The notes beneath the pieces were generated by a model. The model worked only from the letters and a program-made list of their open reading frames with translations. It ran no database searches and had not been told where the DNA came from. From the NCBI GenBank assembly GCA_030867875.1, contig JAOWCC010000044.1, forward strand, positions 2,140,501 through 2,204,500: a stretch of DNA of 64,000 nucleotides, read 5' to 3'. A program made the translations under genes and the position numbers. Below are positions 11,776 through 22,486 of this stretch, one piece after another (within the stretch, counting starts at the first letter, position 1; every line of letters begins with the position of its first letter). The stretch is from Actinernus sp. WN-2022 (taxonomy: Eukaryota; Cnidaria; Anthozoa; Actiniaria; Actinernidae).

Positions 11776-14700
11776 ATCAGAATAAAGGTGAAAGAGAAAA
11801 ATATGCCCTGAATGGGATTCGAACCCACGGCCTCGGTACACTAGTCCGATGTGTTAACCACTACACCATCAGGACGACCACGCTGGAAACGCAGCCGACT
11901 TTGGTTATTTGTGGTACCGTGAGTTTTTCCCAGGCTTTTTCTCTTTCGGGTTCGGGACGGGAAAGCCCATAACTTCTCAACTAAGCTTTCAACCTAAGGA
12001 TCATTATTGATTCACAGGCACATACGTCCAACTTAGGAATTGCATAGCCAGAAGGATCCGAATGGATACGAGCTTATTTTAAATATATATTAAGTATATA
12101 GAGAGAAGAAACCCGTCCCTAATATTAATAATCAGAATAAAGGTGAAAGAGAAAAATATGCCCTGAATGGGATTCGAACCCACGGCCTCGGTACACTAGT
12201 CCGATGTGTTAACCACTACACCATCAGGACGACCACGCTGGAAACGCAGCCGACTTTGGTTATTTGTGGTACCGTGAGTTTTTCCCAGGCTTTTTCTCTT
12301 TCGGGTTCGGGACGGGAAAGCCCATAACTTCTCAACTAAGCTTTCAACCTAAGGATCATTATTGATTCACAGGCACATACGTCCAACTTAGGAATTGCAT
12401 AGCCAGAAGGATCCGAATGGATACGAGCTTATATGGATACGAGCTTATATATACGAGCTTATGGATACGAGCTTATATATATATAATCAGAATAAAGGTG
12501 AAAGAGAAACATATGCCCTGACCAGCAACAGAATGGCCGCTGAAAACTTGCGTTTTGCGATAATTTCAGAGGAAGATATTCGAGAAATTGAAAACCAAGC
12601 AGTACCAGATAACACAAAAAAGCTACTAAATACGGGATGAAGGTGTTTCAAGGTAAGAAAACATTATAGGTCACGAATAACACGACTTAAAAGATGACAA
12701 GCTAAGACATTGGCTTGTTTTTGTCTGAAGTTGCAATTGTTTTTTGCATTTTTGACACAAATAATTTTGTATTTTTAGAGTGGTTTTCACAGCAAGATGA
12801 GTTTTCAACAAGTATTGTAGACATGGAAGTAGACGAGCTGAACACATGTCTGAGAAAGTTTTACTTGTCGGCGAGAAAGAAGGACCATAGTTACTATAAC
12901 AAGGCAACGCTTACCTCGAATGGCTCTATACGGGCGGCCATTGAGCGCTTTCTCCGAAATGACAACAATAAGCCGTTCTCGATTATCAGCAGCCCAGAGT
13001 TTACAGAAGCGAATAAAGCCTTGAATTCCTTCTTGAAGAATTTAAGCAAGTCTGGACAAATTCGTCCTACGCAACACAAGCCACCGTTGACGAAGGAAGC
13101 GATAACAAAGTTGTACAACGCAGGCGAGCTTGTCGACTGCACGTCCATTGATCCGGCGAAGCTACAACAAACAGCGTGGTTCTTCGTTACATTTTATTTT
13201 GGCCGCCGTGGACGAGAAAACCAGAGACAGCTGAGTCCTTCATCGTTCAAGCTTAATTTAACTCCAGATTCAGGTCATGAATATTTCGAAATCAACCGTA
13301 ATAGTCCTGGAGGCGTCCTCGCAACCAAAAATCACCAGGGTGGTTTAGACGGCACCGACGACCCGTCGAATGAGAAAATGTTTGCAAACAAAGGCTCCCT
13401 TCGCTGTCCATGCCAGTGGCTGTCCTGAAGAAGTTTCTCTCACATTTGAAACCTAAATGTCCAGCACTGTTCCAGAAACCTTTGACAGGCTCGAAGTTTA
13501 GCCCTTCGCAAACTGAATTTTGGTACAGCTCTGTCCCTCTCGGCCACAACATGCTCGATAACATGATGAAAAACATGTGTCTCCGAGCTGAAATCAACTC
13601 TGCCTATACAAACCACCCCGTCAGATCAACCACAGTGAGTGTTTTGTCTGCGACCAACTTAAAGAACCGCCATATCCGTGCTGTCACAGGGCACAAAAGT
13701 GACACAAGCCTCGAGTCGTACAACGACCGCCTGACCTTCGAGCAGTTCGCAGAAATGTCAACAGCCCTGACCGATTTCGTGAACTCCGCCGATCGCCAAA
13801 TAGTTCCTCGACCTACAGCGAGTGTTCAGAGCCTTCCTCAGCCATCTACTGCACCTCAACAGCTATCTTTGCCCTCCAGTTCTGGCCATGTAAACGGATC
13901 CCCAAACGCTGCCAACCAGGTTCAAGAAAATGTGAATCAATCGGTTTCGTTCCAGTCACAGAGTTTTACTCCAGCAATGATTTCTGGTGGTTCTTTTGTA
14001 AATTGCACCTTCAATTTCAACTTGAGTCATCCTTGAACTAACTTTACAAGCTTTAGTAGAGTGAAGAGTAAAACATTTATCGAGGAAACTGAAAATGACA
14101 GCAAAACTTTCCGGATTCAATATTCTTCACGCACTGACAGAAATTGTAGAGCTGCGAAAGCACGTGTTGTTATGTAAATTAACTAGCTCGTTTTGGTGCG
14201 CGTGCGCTGTGCTTTTCGATAAAATAAAACTTCCGATCGAAAATATTATTCTAGTTGTCGCTTTATTTGTTTGTTTTTTAGGTTGCCTCGTTGGTATATA
14301 CTAAAACAGTTATTCACCAAAGTGGAGGTGAATAGTGGTGGATATTTACCGAGCCGCTTAAATATTATTTCAACCTTGCAAAATTACTTAAAAACTGACA
14401 AATTTATCTGCATTCATCATCATTACACTGCATTCCTTTGATCACAATCCATGACCATTGTTGAATACATTCAATATAAACATGCAGCACATATTATCAC
14501 TTGAGTGAAGAGAATGAAGAAAAAAAGCCAGTTTATTAAAAAGTACTGACTGGATAAAACAAAACAAAAAAAATATTGGAATTGTTATTTATTATATTTA
14601 TTATATTATCATAAATATAGCTTACATGTAATCTAATTAAATTACTAGAATCACTGCAAAGGGTATAAAAATCCTTGCCTTCTATATTAAATGTTCAACG

Positions 14701-16228
14701 AACCCTCTTTAAAAAGCAATATTTCCTTTAATGAAAACTTAAAGGTTCTCAAGAAGTGGCAAGATGAATTGTTACGTTACTTTTCCACGATATGTCACTC
14801 TTAAAACTGCAAAGGTTTGTATAGTAATTATATATATTAAAAACCAATACAACAATTGCCTATATCATTATGAAGTCAAATCAAAACAAACTATTGTTTA
14901 AACGCTAAGGATCATGGTCGTGGGAGGGGGGGCAAAACAGCAGCAACACAAAGGAAATCTCTATCAAATACATTTTGTAGAAAGTAGAATAGCGGTAACG
15001 CAGCTACCAAATACGGTAAATATTGTGGGATAAACAATGATACAGCTGATATCTGGAAACCAGACAATTCAAAGTTAAATTTTCCTCAGCAGAGCAGATT
15101 TAGTTCAACATTCTATTGTTCATGTCGATTCTGTCCCCCTCATAAACAAGCCGTGACGTCATAATGATATAGGTCAATTGAAGGGATGTGTGCAATAAGG
15201 ACATAAGTTATAAATTCCTGATCATGTTATAAATCCTCCCTTAGAAAATAAAGATTTCAAGGAGAATTTAGAATGTGATCAGGAGTCACTTATACTCTTG
15301 TTACACACACCCACAGTACAGGCCTTAATTACTGCTGTATTCAAACATATTTTTATTCCTGCAAGATCATGGACAACACGTTTATTAGTCAAATTTGCAC
15401 CCTTCTTAAATAAATTTTTTTTTATTGTTGTGCAGCTTGTAGTAGTCGTTATTACTGAAAAAAAGAAAGCTTATAATAATAAAACACTCACAGCAAAGCT
15501 CTTACAGAACAGTTAAATAATTGCCTTATGCCAGAGCTCTAATTATAGTGTCTGTTTATTATATTTTATCCCTACTGACATATAGGCCTCTAACGTCTCA
15601 TATGGTTTGAAAGGCGTTATTGAACATCTTGGCTCAAGTGCAACGACAGGACATTACATCTGTTACACCAAGAGGGGTAACAAATGGTTTCTCTGTGATG
15701 ATAACACTGTAAGTGACAATGTTTTAATTACATATACATGTATGAAAAGATTAATAAAAAAATACTTTGTTCACGACAATTGTGAAATTGTGTCATGTGA
15801 CCTGTATAACTCTTTCGAATTTGATATCAGACATAAGTTAAATATTATAATTATGCAAGTTAATGTAGTTTGATATACATGCATGCATGTATACTAACTA
15901 CACTTGGACACTGTTAATGTACCGATGAAGGACATTAATATATATATGTATAATACATGCAAACACTGGATATCTACATAAATCACAGGTGAGACAAGTG
16001 ACCATGGAAGATGTTCTGTCTTCAAAACCCTATGTACTTGTGTATGAGCAGCACTTCCACCCTATGACCATTGATGATCAAAGCTCCCAGCATTGTCCAA
16101 CCACTGTGAACCTGGATAAGGAACAAAAAGATGCAACAGATCTACATTCCTCATCAACAAGACCAATAAATATGAACACAGAGGATATTATTGCTAGGAT
16201 TTACAACCCTAGTGGATGTGACAAATAA
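5152..16228 (+). CDS. Ubiquitin-specific protease (USP, C19), spliced, middle exon missing
   Basis: USPs are cysteine proteases that remove ubiquitin from proteins. Exons I can follow: 5152-5287 (Cys box, LRNLGNSCFLNSGIQCL), about 5412-5488, 6065-6184 (QQEDVHDF, the USP QQD box), 6874-6947 (CHHC, first half of the zinc ribbon), 7935-8008 (YKCD, second half), 15586-15708 (His box, GHYICYTKR then WFLCDD) and 15989-16228 (YVLVYE, the usual C-terminal USP strand). All junctions are GT-AG. Phases agree within exons 1-5 (1,1,1,0) and from 15586 onward (0,0). Exon 7935-8008 ends in phase 2 while the next visible exon starts in phase 0, so at least one exon between them is lost or unrecognised. That gap holds the usual LKRF-type core strands and is filled with transposons. 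The start ATG immediately precedes the Cys box. The TAA at 16226 is followed in the same frame by a second protease domain. Probably a pseudogene or a gene with an undetected exon. Confidence 0.8.
5791..5818 (+). repeat. GTAT/TATG microsatellite
   Basis: Short (GTAT)n-like run in the USP intron between 5488 and 6065. No other function is apparent. Confidence 0.8.
6455..6623. mobile_element. 169-bp MITE with CAGAGATGCCAAC termini (hAT-like)
   Basis: The ends are perfect inverted repeats, CAGAGATGCCAAC and GTTGGCATCTCTG. Internally GCGGGAGA and its complement are repeated near both ends. CAG-type termini with GCCAAC resemble hAT elements, but I see no 8-bp target duplication (TGTACTTG against TATCATAT), so the family call is tentative. 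It lies in the USP intron between 6184 and 6874. Confidence 0.65.
7026..7755. mobile_element. ~730-bp inverted-repeat element in the USP intron
   Basis: Two arms of about 110-140 bp face each other. The best conserved core lies at 7081-7125 and 7624-7670 and contains GATTCCCTGCTAGCGCTAGC, itself a palindrome around GCTAGCGCTAGC. Outside it are several TTGCGAAG / CTTCGCAA motifs, so the outer arms look like short subterminal repeats. No transposase is seen inside and the exact ends and target duplication are unclear. Confidence 0.6.
8861..9016. mobile_element. 156-bp palindromic MITE flanked by TA repeats
   Basis: The arms (about 70 bp each) begin AGTCAATGCCAAAAAGGTTG and fold around a short loop near 8936-8942. 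One terminal base differs between the ends (T against C before AGTCAATGCC). Both ends abut TA microsatellites, in line with a TA target duplication of the Tc1/mariner type. No coding capacity. Confidence 0.75.
9245..9772. mobile_element. 528-bp foldback element, arms ~247 bp, 32-bp loop
   Basis: A near-perfect hairpin. The left arm 9245-9491 is the reverse complement of 9524-9772 with only a 2-bp indel by the loop. The termini read CACTGAAACAAAAAAACTCT. Both ends enter (TA)n tracts. The arm identity is so high that both arms would encode the same short peptide on opposite strands, which is an artefact of symmetry. The high identity suggests recent insertion or gene conversion. Confidence 0.85.
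9819..11742. mobile_element. 1.92-kb Tc1/mariner-like non-autonomous element, ~200-bp TIRs
   Basis: The termini are CAGCGAAGTGCAAAAACTTT and its complement, and the inverted repeats extend about 200 bp with a few mismatches and a small indel. Both ends abut TA repeats. CAG-starting TIRs with a GCAAAA core and a TA target fit Tc1/mariner. The interior contains no transposase-like frame, so it is non-autonomous or internally replaced. Confidence 0.8.
11805..11875 (-). tRNA. tRNA-Thr(AGT)-like sequence, copy 1
   Basis: On the minus strand a full cloverleaf can be drawn: acceptor GTCCTGA/TCAGGGC (one G-T pair), D stem GTGT/ACAC, T arm GTGGG-TTCGAAT-CCCAT. The A box (TGGTGTAGTGG) and B box (GGTTCGAATCC) are present. 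The anticodon loop CTAGTGT gives anticodon AGT (Thr), but the top anticodon-stem pair is A-A. Because it lies inside a duplicated repeat unit I favour a tRNA-derived repeat (SINE-like) over a working gene. Confidence 0.5.
12160..12230 (-). tRNA. tRNA-Thr(AGT)-like sequence, copy 2
   Basis: Identical to the core at 11805-11875, including the A-A mismatch in the anticodon stem. It is part of the second copy of the 307-bp repeat unit. Confidence 0.5.
12532..14036 (+). pseudogene. Crypton-type tyrosine recombinase (DUF3504-like), frameshifted
   Basis: The gene encodes a tyrosine recombinase of the Crypton family, which cuts and rejoins circular intermediates and is related to the domain found in vertebrate ZMYM2 and QRICH1. 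Exon 1 is 12532-12652, the intron 12653-12778 (GTAAGA...TTTTTAG) and exon 2 starts at 12779. The catalytic pattern is visible: R in FGRRGREN (about 13200), HPVR (about 13613) and GHKSDTSLESY (about 13690) with the likely nucleophile Tyr. Two lesions break it. A one-base loss near 12631 puts a stop just before the splice donor, and a 5-bp insertion near 13408-13415 shifts frame between the N- and C-terminal parts. The tail after 13800 is Ser/Pro/Gln-rich. It sits between tRNA-like repeat debris and the rest of the USP intron and shows no terminal inverted repeats, as expected for Cryptons. Confidence 0.8.
14037..15585. other. USP intron remainder, no gene seen
   Basis: AT-rich intronic sequence after the Crypton. 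It holds the second copy of the dispersed repeat (15259-15293) and a CGTGACGTCA site near 15153. I looked here for the missing USP middle exon (an LKRF-like core strand) and did not find it. Confidence 0.5.
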
Positions 16229-19200
16229 GTCTTGTTTGAATCGTTTGTGATATATCCTAAATGTGGCACATGCATCATAGCTGGAAATTATAAGACCAAC
16301 AGACCTGGAGTGACCATTTCTAGGGAAAGCATGAAAAGATTGGGAGTGATCCAATGCCCAGGCAAGACAACAGACATGTGGCTGAATGACGATGTATGTT
16401 ATTTATACAGTAAATGAAACATTAAAATACTATAATTATGACTCCTTCCTTATGTCACTTGTAAGGTTTTATAGTCAATATTCATGAACTGACCTATTTT
16501 TTTAAATATAGATATAAAAATGTATGTCAGTTTATTTGTTGGTTAATTTTCTTGGCATTAATTTAATAAATGAATACCCTTTCAGATTATAAATGGATAT
16601 ATATCATTAATGGCAAAGGAAGCCTTAAGAAAGGTAATTAATGGTCTGTATGTATGAATGATACACTTTTGCAGTCCAATTCACAATATTGTACCATGCT
16701 ATTATACCATATGTATCTAGTACTATTGCAAGTCAATTCAACAAAAGGAGACAATTATGAAAAAGACACTTAAACAAAATGTTTAATTTTAATTTTTGCA
16801 GTATTAATAATGAAATTTTGCCTTGACAACATGATTTCCAACAAAAATACCATATTTTTTGTCACAATTCTAGTCCCATATTGTCTGGATTTGTGTTGGC
16901 ACATAATATTATTGCTACCTCCACTTCAATCTGTATTTTCAAATCTATATGTACATTGTTGCTGACTTGGTCTGAAACTTCAACTTTCATTTGACAGCTT
17001 CTACTTCTGCAATATGTTGCTGCAACTTGCAACACGGAAATACGTTGTGTGACAAGTTGCTTGAGTGGGTGGTAATACGAGCAACATCGCCCTGAAACTC
17101 GCAACGCAACATTGTTGTGCAACAAGTTGCAAGAAATTGTTGCTTGTATTACTTCACCTTAGTATTTTGAGCAAGTGCAGTTGGACGTCATGACCTAAAA
17201 TTAATACAAACATTTGATTGGAGAGTATAATGTCGAAAAAATAAAAATTATATTGTACTTTGTGTTTGTTTTGCACAAAAAGGTATTAATCTTGCAAATT
17301 TTGTAACATTTCTGGCATTTAATCCCAAAATTTTGGTTACTTTTCATGGTACCGTGATATCATAACATGAATCAACTCCCTCCCAAGAGAAAACTACATA
17401 ACTATACAATAAAATCCCGTACATTTCCATTGTGACATCACAAGATGAATCAATCCCGCAATTTGGGTAGCATTTATTCTAGTTTAATTGCTGCTCCTGC
17501 CTCTCAAAGAAAACTAAGTTAGACATCTGAAGTGTATCAGAAATAGAATTTTGGGCAAAAAGAGTTCATGTTGGTTTATGGTGCTAATTAATGCACTTTA
17601 ATGTATACTAATAATGATTATTTTATTAAAGCTACTTCAACTACCATCAAACATATGGATATTATTGGCTTGCTTACATCCTTTAATGAATTTTTACTAT
17701 TTAGAAATCTATTTATTAAACTGTTACACATTTTCAAAGACTTAATTTGAAGCATATATTAAATAATTTATTGTATCTGTTAATTCTGCTTTTCACAGGG
17801 TATTTCATTTTTCATGTTCGATACCTTGAAAATCTCAAGTCAAGCCACTGAAAAATATCACATGGGTTGGAAGATGATAAACAAGGTACAGCACAAACAC
17901 TTGTGTACATGTATACATATATGTTACAAGCAATTAATGAGATAACTATACTGTACACTTAACTATTGTATGTTTAATTAACAATAATTATAAACATATT
18001 ATTACAGTTGCAAGGCAGCTGAATTTTGTAAGTTTAAAAAATGTATAATGTAGTGCATGTAATTCATTTAACTGTAACTTATTAAATCAAATTATATCAT
18101 TTTAGTATTTGTTTTGATTTGTAAACATAATAATTACTTTAGGGTGATAGATCACACCATTTTATATTATGTATTTTTAATCTTCCTTTATAAATTATGC
18201 ATGTCATTAAAACATGTTGTTTCCATGTGAAATTAGGTTAATGCTATGAAGAAAGATGTGTGGATAATGCCTATCTATACAACTTCCCACTGGTCTCTAG
18301 CTGTAAGTATTTGCATGACAGTTAAGACACACAATTAAAGTGACTACATCATAACTGTATGAATCCAGAAATTTAGTTGGTCATTCTTGAGTGAAATCCT
18401 GGTTATATTAAGCCCTATAGCTTTGACACCTTCATCAGCAGAGCTTATAAATAACCAATTAAGGGGCTTCATTAGATCTCGGCGCCAGAATGAAAATAAA
18501 CAGGGTTTAAGCAGAAAACTACATTTATTTTAATGATTTGTTACCAACCTTTTCAATATCCATACAAAATTAGTTAGTGTTTGGGCCATTCCAGTCAATA
18601 ATTTGTCATGTAGGGAAAAATCAGGAGATTAACTGTGAGCTCCCTAACTCTCTTATACTTAAACTTGAACAAACTTTGAAACCATTCTAGACACAAGGGC
18701 CAATACCTCTTACACTGTGTAGGTAATATCATTTTCATAATGTTTTACCAAATACTCAAAATATTATCTCTTTGGTCTCCATCAAGGAAAGTGAACAGAA
18801 AAAAATTAACAATTATCAGAAGTATAAATTAAAACAATCCCAAATTCCTTTGAATAATTATATGAAAGCTAGCTATACAGCTTTGGGAATAGTTGTTATT
18901 TAACATTATTAAGTCGATCTATCAACACATTAATTACGCAAAATAATCAAATGTTGCCTGTTTTGTGCAACCCTCACAAGTTCTGAAATGATAATCTCAC
19001 TGACCATGCATATTCACATAGGGAAAACCTAGCTAGTTGTCCAACAACAAAAATCAATAAAATTATTCCTCTATTCTTCACTGAAATGCATATTTGACTT
19101 CTGAAATGTAATAAATGTTATTCTGAGAACATGAACTTATATAAGTTGGAGTGACTATACTGTATATACTTTAGTGATATTATATTTGAATAATTTTATG

Positions 19201-19410
19201 TATAATGATCGAGGTCAAAAAGAATGATTTAAATGGAAACCAAGTACATAATTACAGTAATTTTAGTTGTTTACAATAAATATTATTAATATGCATCTGC
19301 CGGTATATATTGTAAGTTATCTTTTCTGGTTTCAGGTCATATATCCAACTCAGTGCAAATGGTCATATGGGTGCAACAAGCATGGTATCCCAAGTGGTCA
19401 AAAATATTGA
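16229..19410 (+). CDS. Ulp1/C48-type protease domain, spliced, C-terminally truncated
   Basis: Ulp1/SENP-type proteases cleave SUMO or related ubiquitin-like tags. Exons: 16229-16393, 16586-16633, 17799-17885, 18237-18302, 19336-19410, all GT-AG and all in phase 0. The signature is WLNDD-IINGY (W-L-N-D-x-I-I-N), then WIMPIYTTSHWSLAVIY, where HW marks the catalytic His strand. The last exon stops at 19408, before the Asp and the Gln...Cys part of the active site would appear, so the domain is cut short and is predicted inactive as it stands. There is no start codon of its own at 16229: the frame is continuous with the USP exon 15989-16228, separated only by TAA. The pair may once have been a single USP-Ulp1 protein. 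Confidence 0.7.
16990..17140. repeat. CAACTTGTTGC-rich inverted and direct repeats
   Basis: Multiple short copies of GTTGC/GCAAC and CAAGTTGC in both orientations in the intron of the Ulp1-like gene. It looks like a decayed MITE or subterminal-repeat region. Ends not defined. Confidence 0.4.
18651..18702 (+). repeat. Dispersed repeat, inverted copy at 26860-26911
   Basis: About 50 bp (CTCTTATAC, AAACTTGAACAAACT, TAGACACAAGG) that recurs as its reverse complement just before the MITE at 26918. It is an interspersed repeat in an Ulp1 intron. Confidence 0.6.
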
Positions 19411-19763
19411 GTAATTATTTTTATGTGAAATATATACAATGTAGATGACACCTATAAGAACATGATCGCAAAAACATTATTAGCAGGGACAGTTGGGTTC
19501 AAATTATGAAAGCAAACTTAAGCTAATTACATTTGTAGGGTTTGCATGTAGCTACTTAAATCATTGGCTTTTGTTTTAATTAAATGATACTAAACAGCCT
19601 TTAAAATGTTGAGACTTAAGCACAAAATGTGGTAAGCCTGGGTTGTTTTCATTATTCAACCCCTTAAGACCCTGCATCATGGGTTGTGCATGTGCAAGTC
19701 AGTATTACATAAAAAAGGTAAATGTGGTAGTGCACTTTAAGTGAACCTCTATACCAAAACAAA

Positions 19764-19961
19764 ATGTATTTTCCTATGGGAGGCTAATTAGATGAATACC
19801 TGCGTTTGTATGAAAATTCATACAAACAATGACATAATAGACGTGTATGTTACGTAATAACTGTTCTTTGTTAGTTGTTATAAAAGACTCCTGTTAAGGA
19901 GTTTTTCATCCAGGTATCAGTACGGAGCAAGGTTCAAACGACGGTTTATCGCTTAAATATT
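19764..19961 (+). repeat. DIRS direct repeat, copy 1
   Basis: 198 bp nearly identical to 20701-20898. It contains the palindrome TTTGTATGAAAATTCATACA and a stem-loop ACTCC-TGTTAA-GGAGT followed by TTTTTC. It ends 5 bp before the gag ATG, so it probably carries the promoter and 5' leader. Confidence 0.85.
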
Positions 19962-19966
19962 GTGAA

Positions 19967-21139
19967 ATGAGTGATAGCGATCAAGAAAATAAGGGTGAAG
20001 ATAATGTCGGAGAGTCAGTAGGAGTTTCCAAAGAATCATCCAGTACGGTTAAGTCGGTGTTCGAAGAATTTAAATCCTACTTAGACGCAAGACTGTCGGC
20101 ATTTTCAGCTACAAGTGTACGGGAAGTTTCCACCGACACAAGAAAGCTGGAGAGAGAGACAGCAGCAAATAAACTCAAAAAGAAAGGCAACATAAAGCAG
20201 TTTCTGTTTAATGCTGAGGTGCACGATGAGTTAACTGCGATAACGGAAGATTTGGCATCAAGCAAAGTTAAGTCTGCATTGAAAACTGCGAAACGTGCTT
20301 GCAAGCTCGTCGAAAAAAGACAGAAGCTAATAAAATTAGCAGACAAAAGCGAAGCGGGTTGGCTCGCAGTAGAAGAGTATGAGAGCGACGAGTTGGCGGA
20401 AGATTCGGCCGACGAGAGACGCATTAAAAAGGCCCAAGAAAAAGCATCTCGAAAAAAGAAGCAGGGTCAGCATGGATCGGGAAGTCGTGCTACTGGTACT
20501 AATGTTAGTAGTTTTCGGACAAGAGCTGACGACAAACAGCTTTTTCAAGGTTCGTAATCGCATTCTTTCTTTGTGATGTTCCAGGTTGTATATCGCTCAT
20601 GATACAACCTACCATTGTAGTTGTGTATTGTGGTTTATTCAGTGTTTAGCGGGACTAGGAAAATTATTTTCATTCGGACGAGTTGGGAGGGAGAATGAAA
20701 ATGTATTTTCCTATGGGAGGCTAATTAGCTGAATTCCTGCGTTTGTATGAAAATTCATACAAACAATGACATAATAGACGTGTATGTTACGTAATAACTG
20801 TTCTTTGTTAGTTGTTATAAAAGACTCCTGTTAAGGAGTTTTTCATCCAGGTATCAGTACGGAGCAAGGTTCAAACGACGGTTTATCGCTTAAATATTTA
20901 TTTACGTTTGTGGTTAGGTCTCAGTTAACCTTTCTTTTATTCTTTTTCTGCGTTTCTGTTTTTCCTTTATTTTTTAAGGCCGTAGGCAACCTCGTGCGGA
21001 CGACGTCTGCTTCACGTGCGGTTATAGAGGGCACTGGAGCGCTACATGCCGCGTGCGAACTTTCAAGCCTAGGAGCGATTCGAGCGGCAAAAGATTTGGT
21101 TATGGAGCCCCTTCGACATCAAACACCGGAGCCATCTAA
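19967..21139 (+). CDS. DIRS gag-like protein with CCHC zinc knuckle, two exons
   Basis: Gag-like structural protein expected to bind the element's RNA. Exon 1 is 19967-20549 and exon 2 is 20979-21139 (G|GTTCGT donor, TTTTTAAG acceptor, phase 1), about 247 residues. Exon 1 is charged, with a predicted helical Lys/Glu/Ala-rich middle and a basic tail. Exon 2 carries CFTCGYRGHWSATC, a CX2CX4HX4C zinc knuckle. The ATG follows the direct repeat by 5 bp. The intron contains a complete second copy of the 198-bp direct repeat (20701-20898), which is odd and could mean that the exon pair is really a fusion of two partial copies. Splice phase and protein continuity favour a real intron. Confidence 0.7.
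20701..20898 (+). repeat. DIRS direct repeat, copy 2, inside gag intron
   Basis: 198 bp matching 19764-19961, with the same palindrome and stem-loop. Homology stops at GCTTAAATATT, just before where gag begins in copy 1. A separate hairpin (GGTTGTAT...ATACAACC) lies upstream at 20584-20610. Confidence 0.85.
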
Positions 21140-21193
21140 GTCCTTCAATAAAGACAGTGATAATACAGTGCAAGACGAGGAGTTAGTGCAGTC

Positions 21194-22486
21194 CTTCCGT
21201 TTGGTCTTTCATCAGCCCCATACATTTTCACGAAGGTGTTGAGACCCTTGGTCAAATTATGGCGAGCCAGAGGTTTTCAGTGCGTAATATATTTAGATGA
21301 TTGCATTGGTTTTGAAGAGTCATTTGAAAAAGCCGAAGAGGCTTCTCATCATATCAGAGGATATTTACATGCGGCCGGTTTCGTCATCAATGAGGAGAAA
21401 AGCGTGTGGTCTCCAGTAGTGAATATTGAATGGTTAGGAATAATTTGGAATTGTGCGAGCGGTAGCATAACTATACGAGAAGCGAGAATTATAAAAATCG
21501 AAAAGAAAATAAGGGAGATATTAGACTCACCTTTTGTATCGGCAAGATGGCTAGCGTCCTTCACAGGGTCAGTCATTTCGTTAAGTCCAGTTTTCGGTCA
21601 TTTAACAAGAATCATGACACGTCATTGTCAAATTAATATCGTTATAGCAACAGAATGGGAGGAAAAGGTATTTTTAGATCAATACTGCGTTGCGGAATTG
21701 GAATTTTGGTTAGCCAACGTCAGAAAGTTTAATTCTAGAGACTGCTTTTCCGGTAAGGTTCACAATAAAATGGTTTATTCCGACGCAAGTGGGCAAGCCT
21801 GTGGTGCTATTGTGCAGGGGGCGGAAGAAATGTCATGTCATCGCATGTTTACAGAACAGGAGAGAACTTACAGTTCGACACATAGGGAACTTTTAGCCGT
21901 ATCCTACAGTCTTAAGTCCTTCGTACCTTTCTTAGATAATTCAAAGGTTAAATGGTACACGGATAATCAATCAACTGCTAAAATAGTGGAAGTCGGCAGT
22001 ATGAAGTTCGAGCTGCAGAAGTTAGCCGTCGACATATTCTCTTTTTGTTTAGAAAGAGGTATCGAATTGTTTATTGAATGGATTCCCAGATCCTTGAATA
22101 AGAAAGCAGATGCTCTTAGTAAAATTTTCGATCTACACGATTGGCAGGTTCGGGACGAATTTTTTGAAATTCTTCAGAAATTGTGGGGCCCATACACTGT
22201 CGATTGCTTTGCGACCTACTACAACAAGAAAGTTACCAAATTCTTTTCCCGGTTTTGGAATCCAGGGACTTTTGGAGTAGATGCATTTTTCCAATCTTGG
22301 AAAAATGAAAATTGCTTAGTCGTTCCTCCAATAGACTTAGTTGCTAGGGTACTTAACCATACGAAAAGAGAAAGAGCAAAGGGAACTCTGATAGTCGCTG
22401 ATTGGCCTTCGGCGTCTTTTTCGCCATTATTATGGCATCGCTATAGTTATGCAATACTAGATTATCGACGTTATGAAGGGAAATGA
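21194..22486 (+). pseudogene. DIRS reverse transcriptase-RNase H, 5' truncated
   Basis: The recognisable RT starts at LPFGLSSAPYIFTK (the loop before the active site) and continues with the catalytic IYLDD. RNase H follows: YSDAS (first Asp), SSTHRELLA (Glu), WYTDN (Asp) and a final NKKADALS Asp. The C-terminal part (SRFWNPGTFGVDAF, VPPIDLV) is the region seen in DIRS RT/RH proteins before the recombinase. The RT fingers and first catalytic Asp are missing, and there is no ATG at the start of the conserved frame. The frame is otherwise open for about 430 codons, so the deletion is probably recent. Confidence 0.8.

Larger units (their letters stand above)
11771..12432. repeat. Tandem duplication (307 bp, offset 355) with tRNA-like cores
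   Basis: Copy 1 is 11771-12077 and copy 2 is 12126-12432, nearly identical. Each contains a tRNA-like minus-strand core followed by a unique tail that ends ATGGATACGAGCTTAT. After copy 2 this 16-mer is itself repeated about four times (12416-12476). A third, cut copy of the unit start appears at 12483-12520, directly before the Crypton gene, so the Crypton sits inside a third unit. Confidence 0.85.
19764..22486 (+). mobile_element. Truncated DIRS-like retroelement
   Basis: Direct terminal-type repeat, spliced gag with zinc knuckle, then partial RT and RNase H with the extended C-terminal region typical of DIRS/Ngaro (DAFFQSW and VPPIDLVARVL). The fingers part of RT is missing before 21194, and no tyrosine recombinase gene is recognisable after 22486. 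Gene order and domain type point to the DIRS order and not to Gypsy: there is no protease or DDE integrase. Confidence 0.75.

Noticed and set aside
11805..12230. Two functional tRNA-Thr genes
   Set aside because: Both are inside a duplicated dispersed unit, share the same A-A mismatch in the anticodon stem, and a third cut copy exists. A tRNA-derived repeat is more likely, although a cloverleaf can be drawn.
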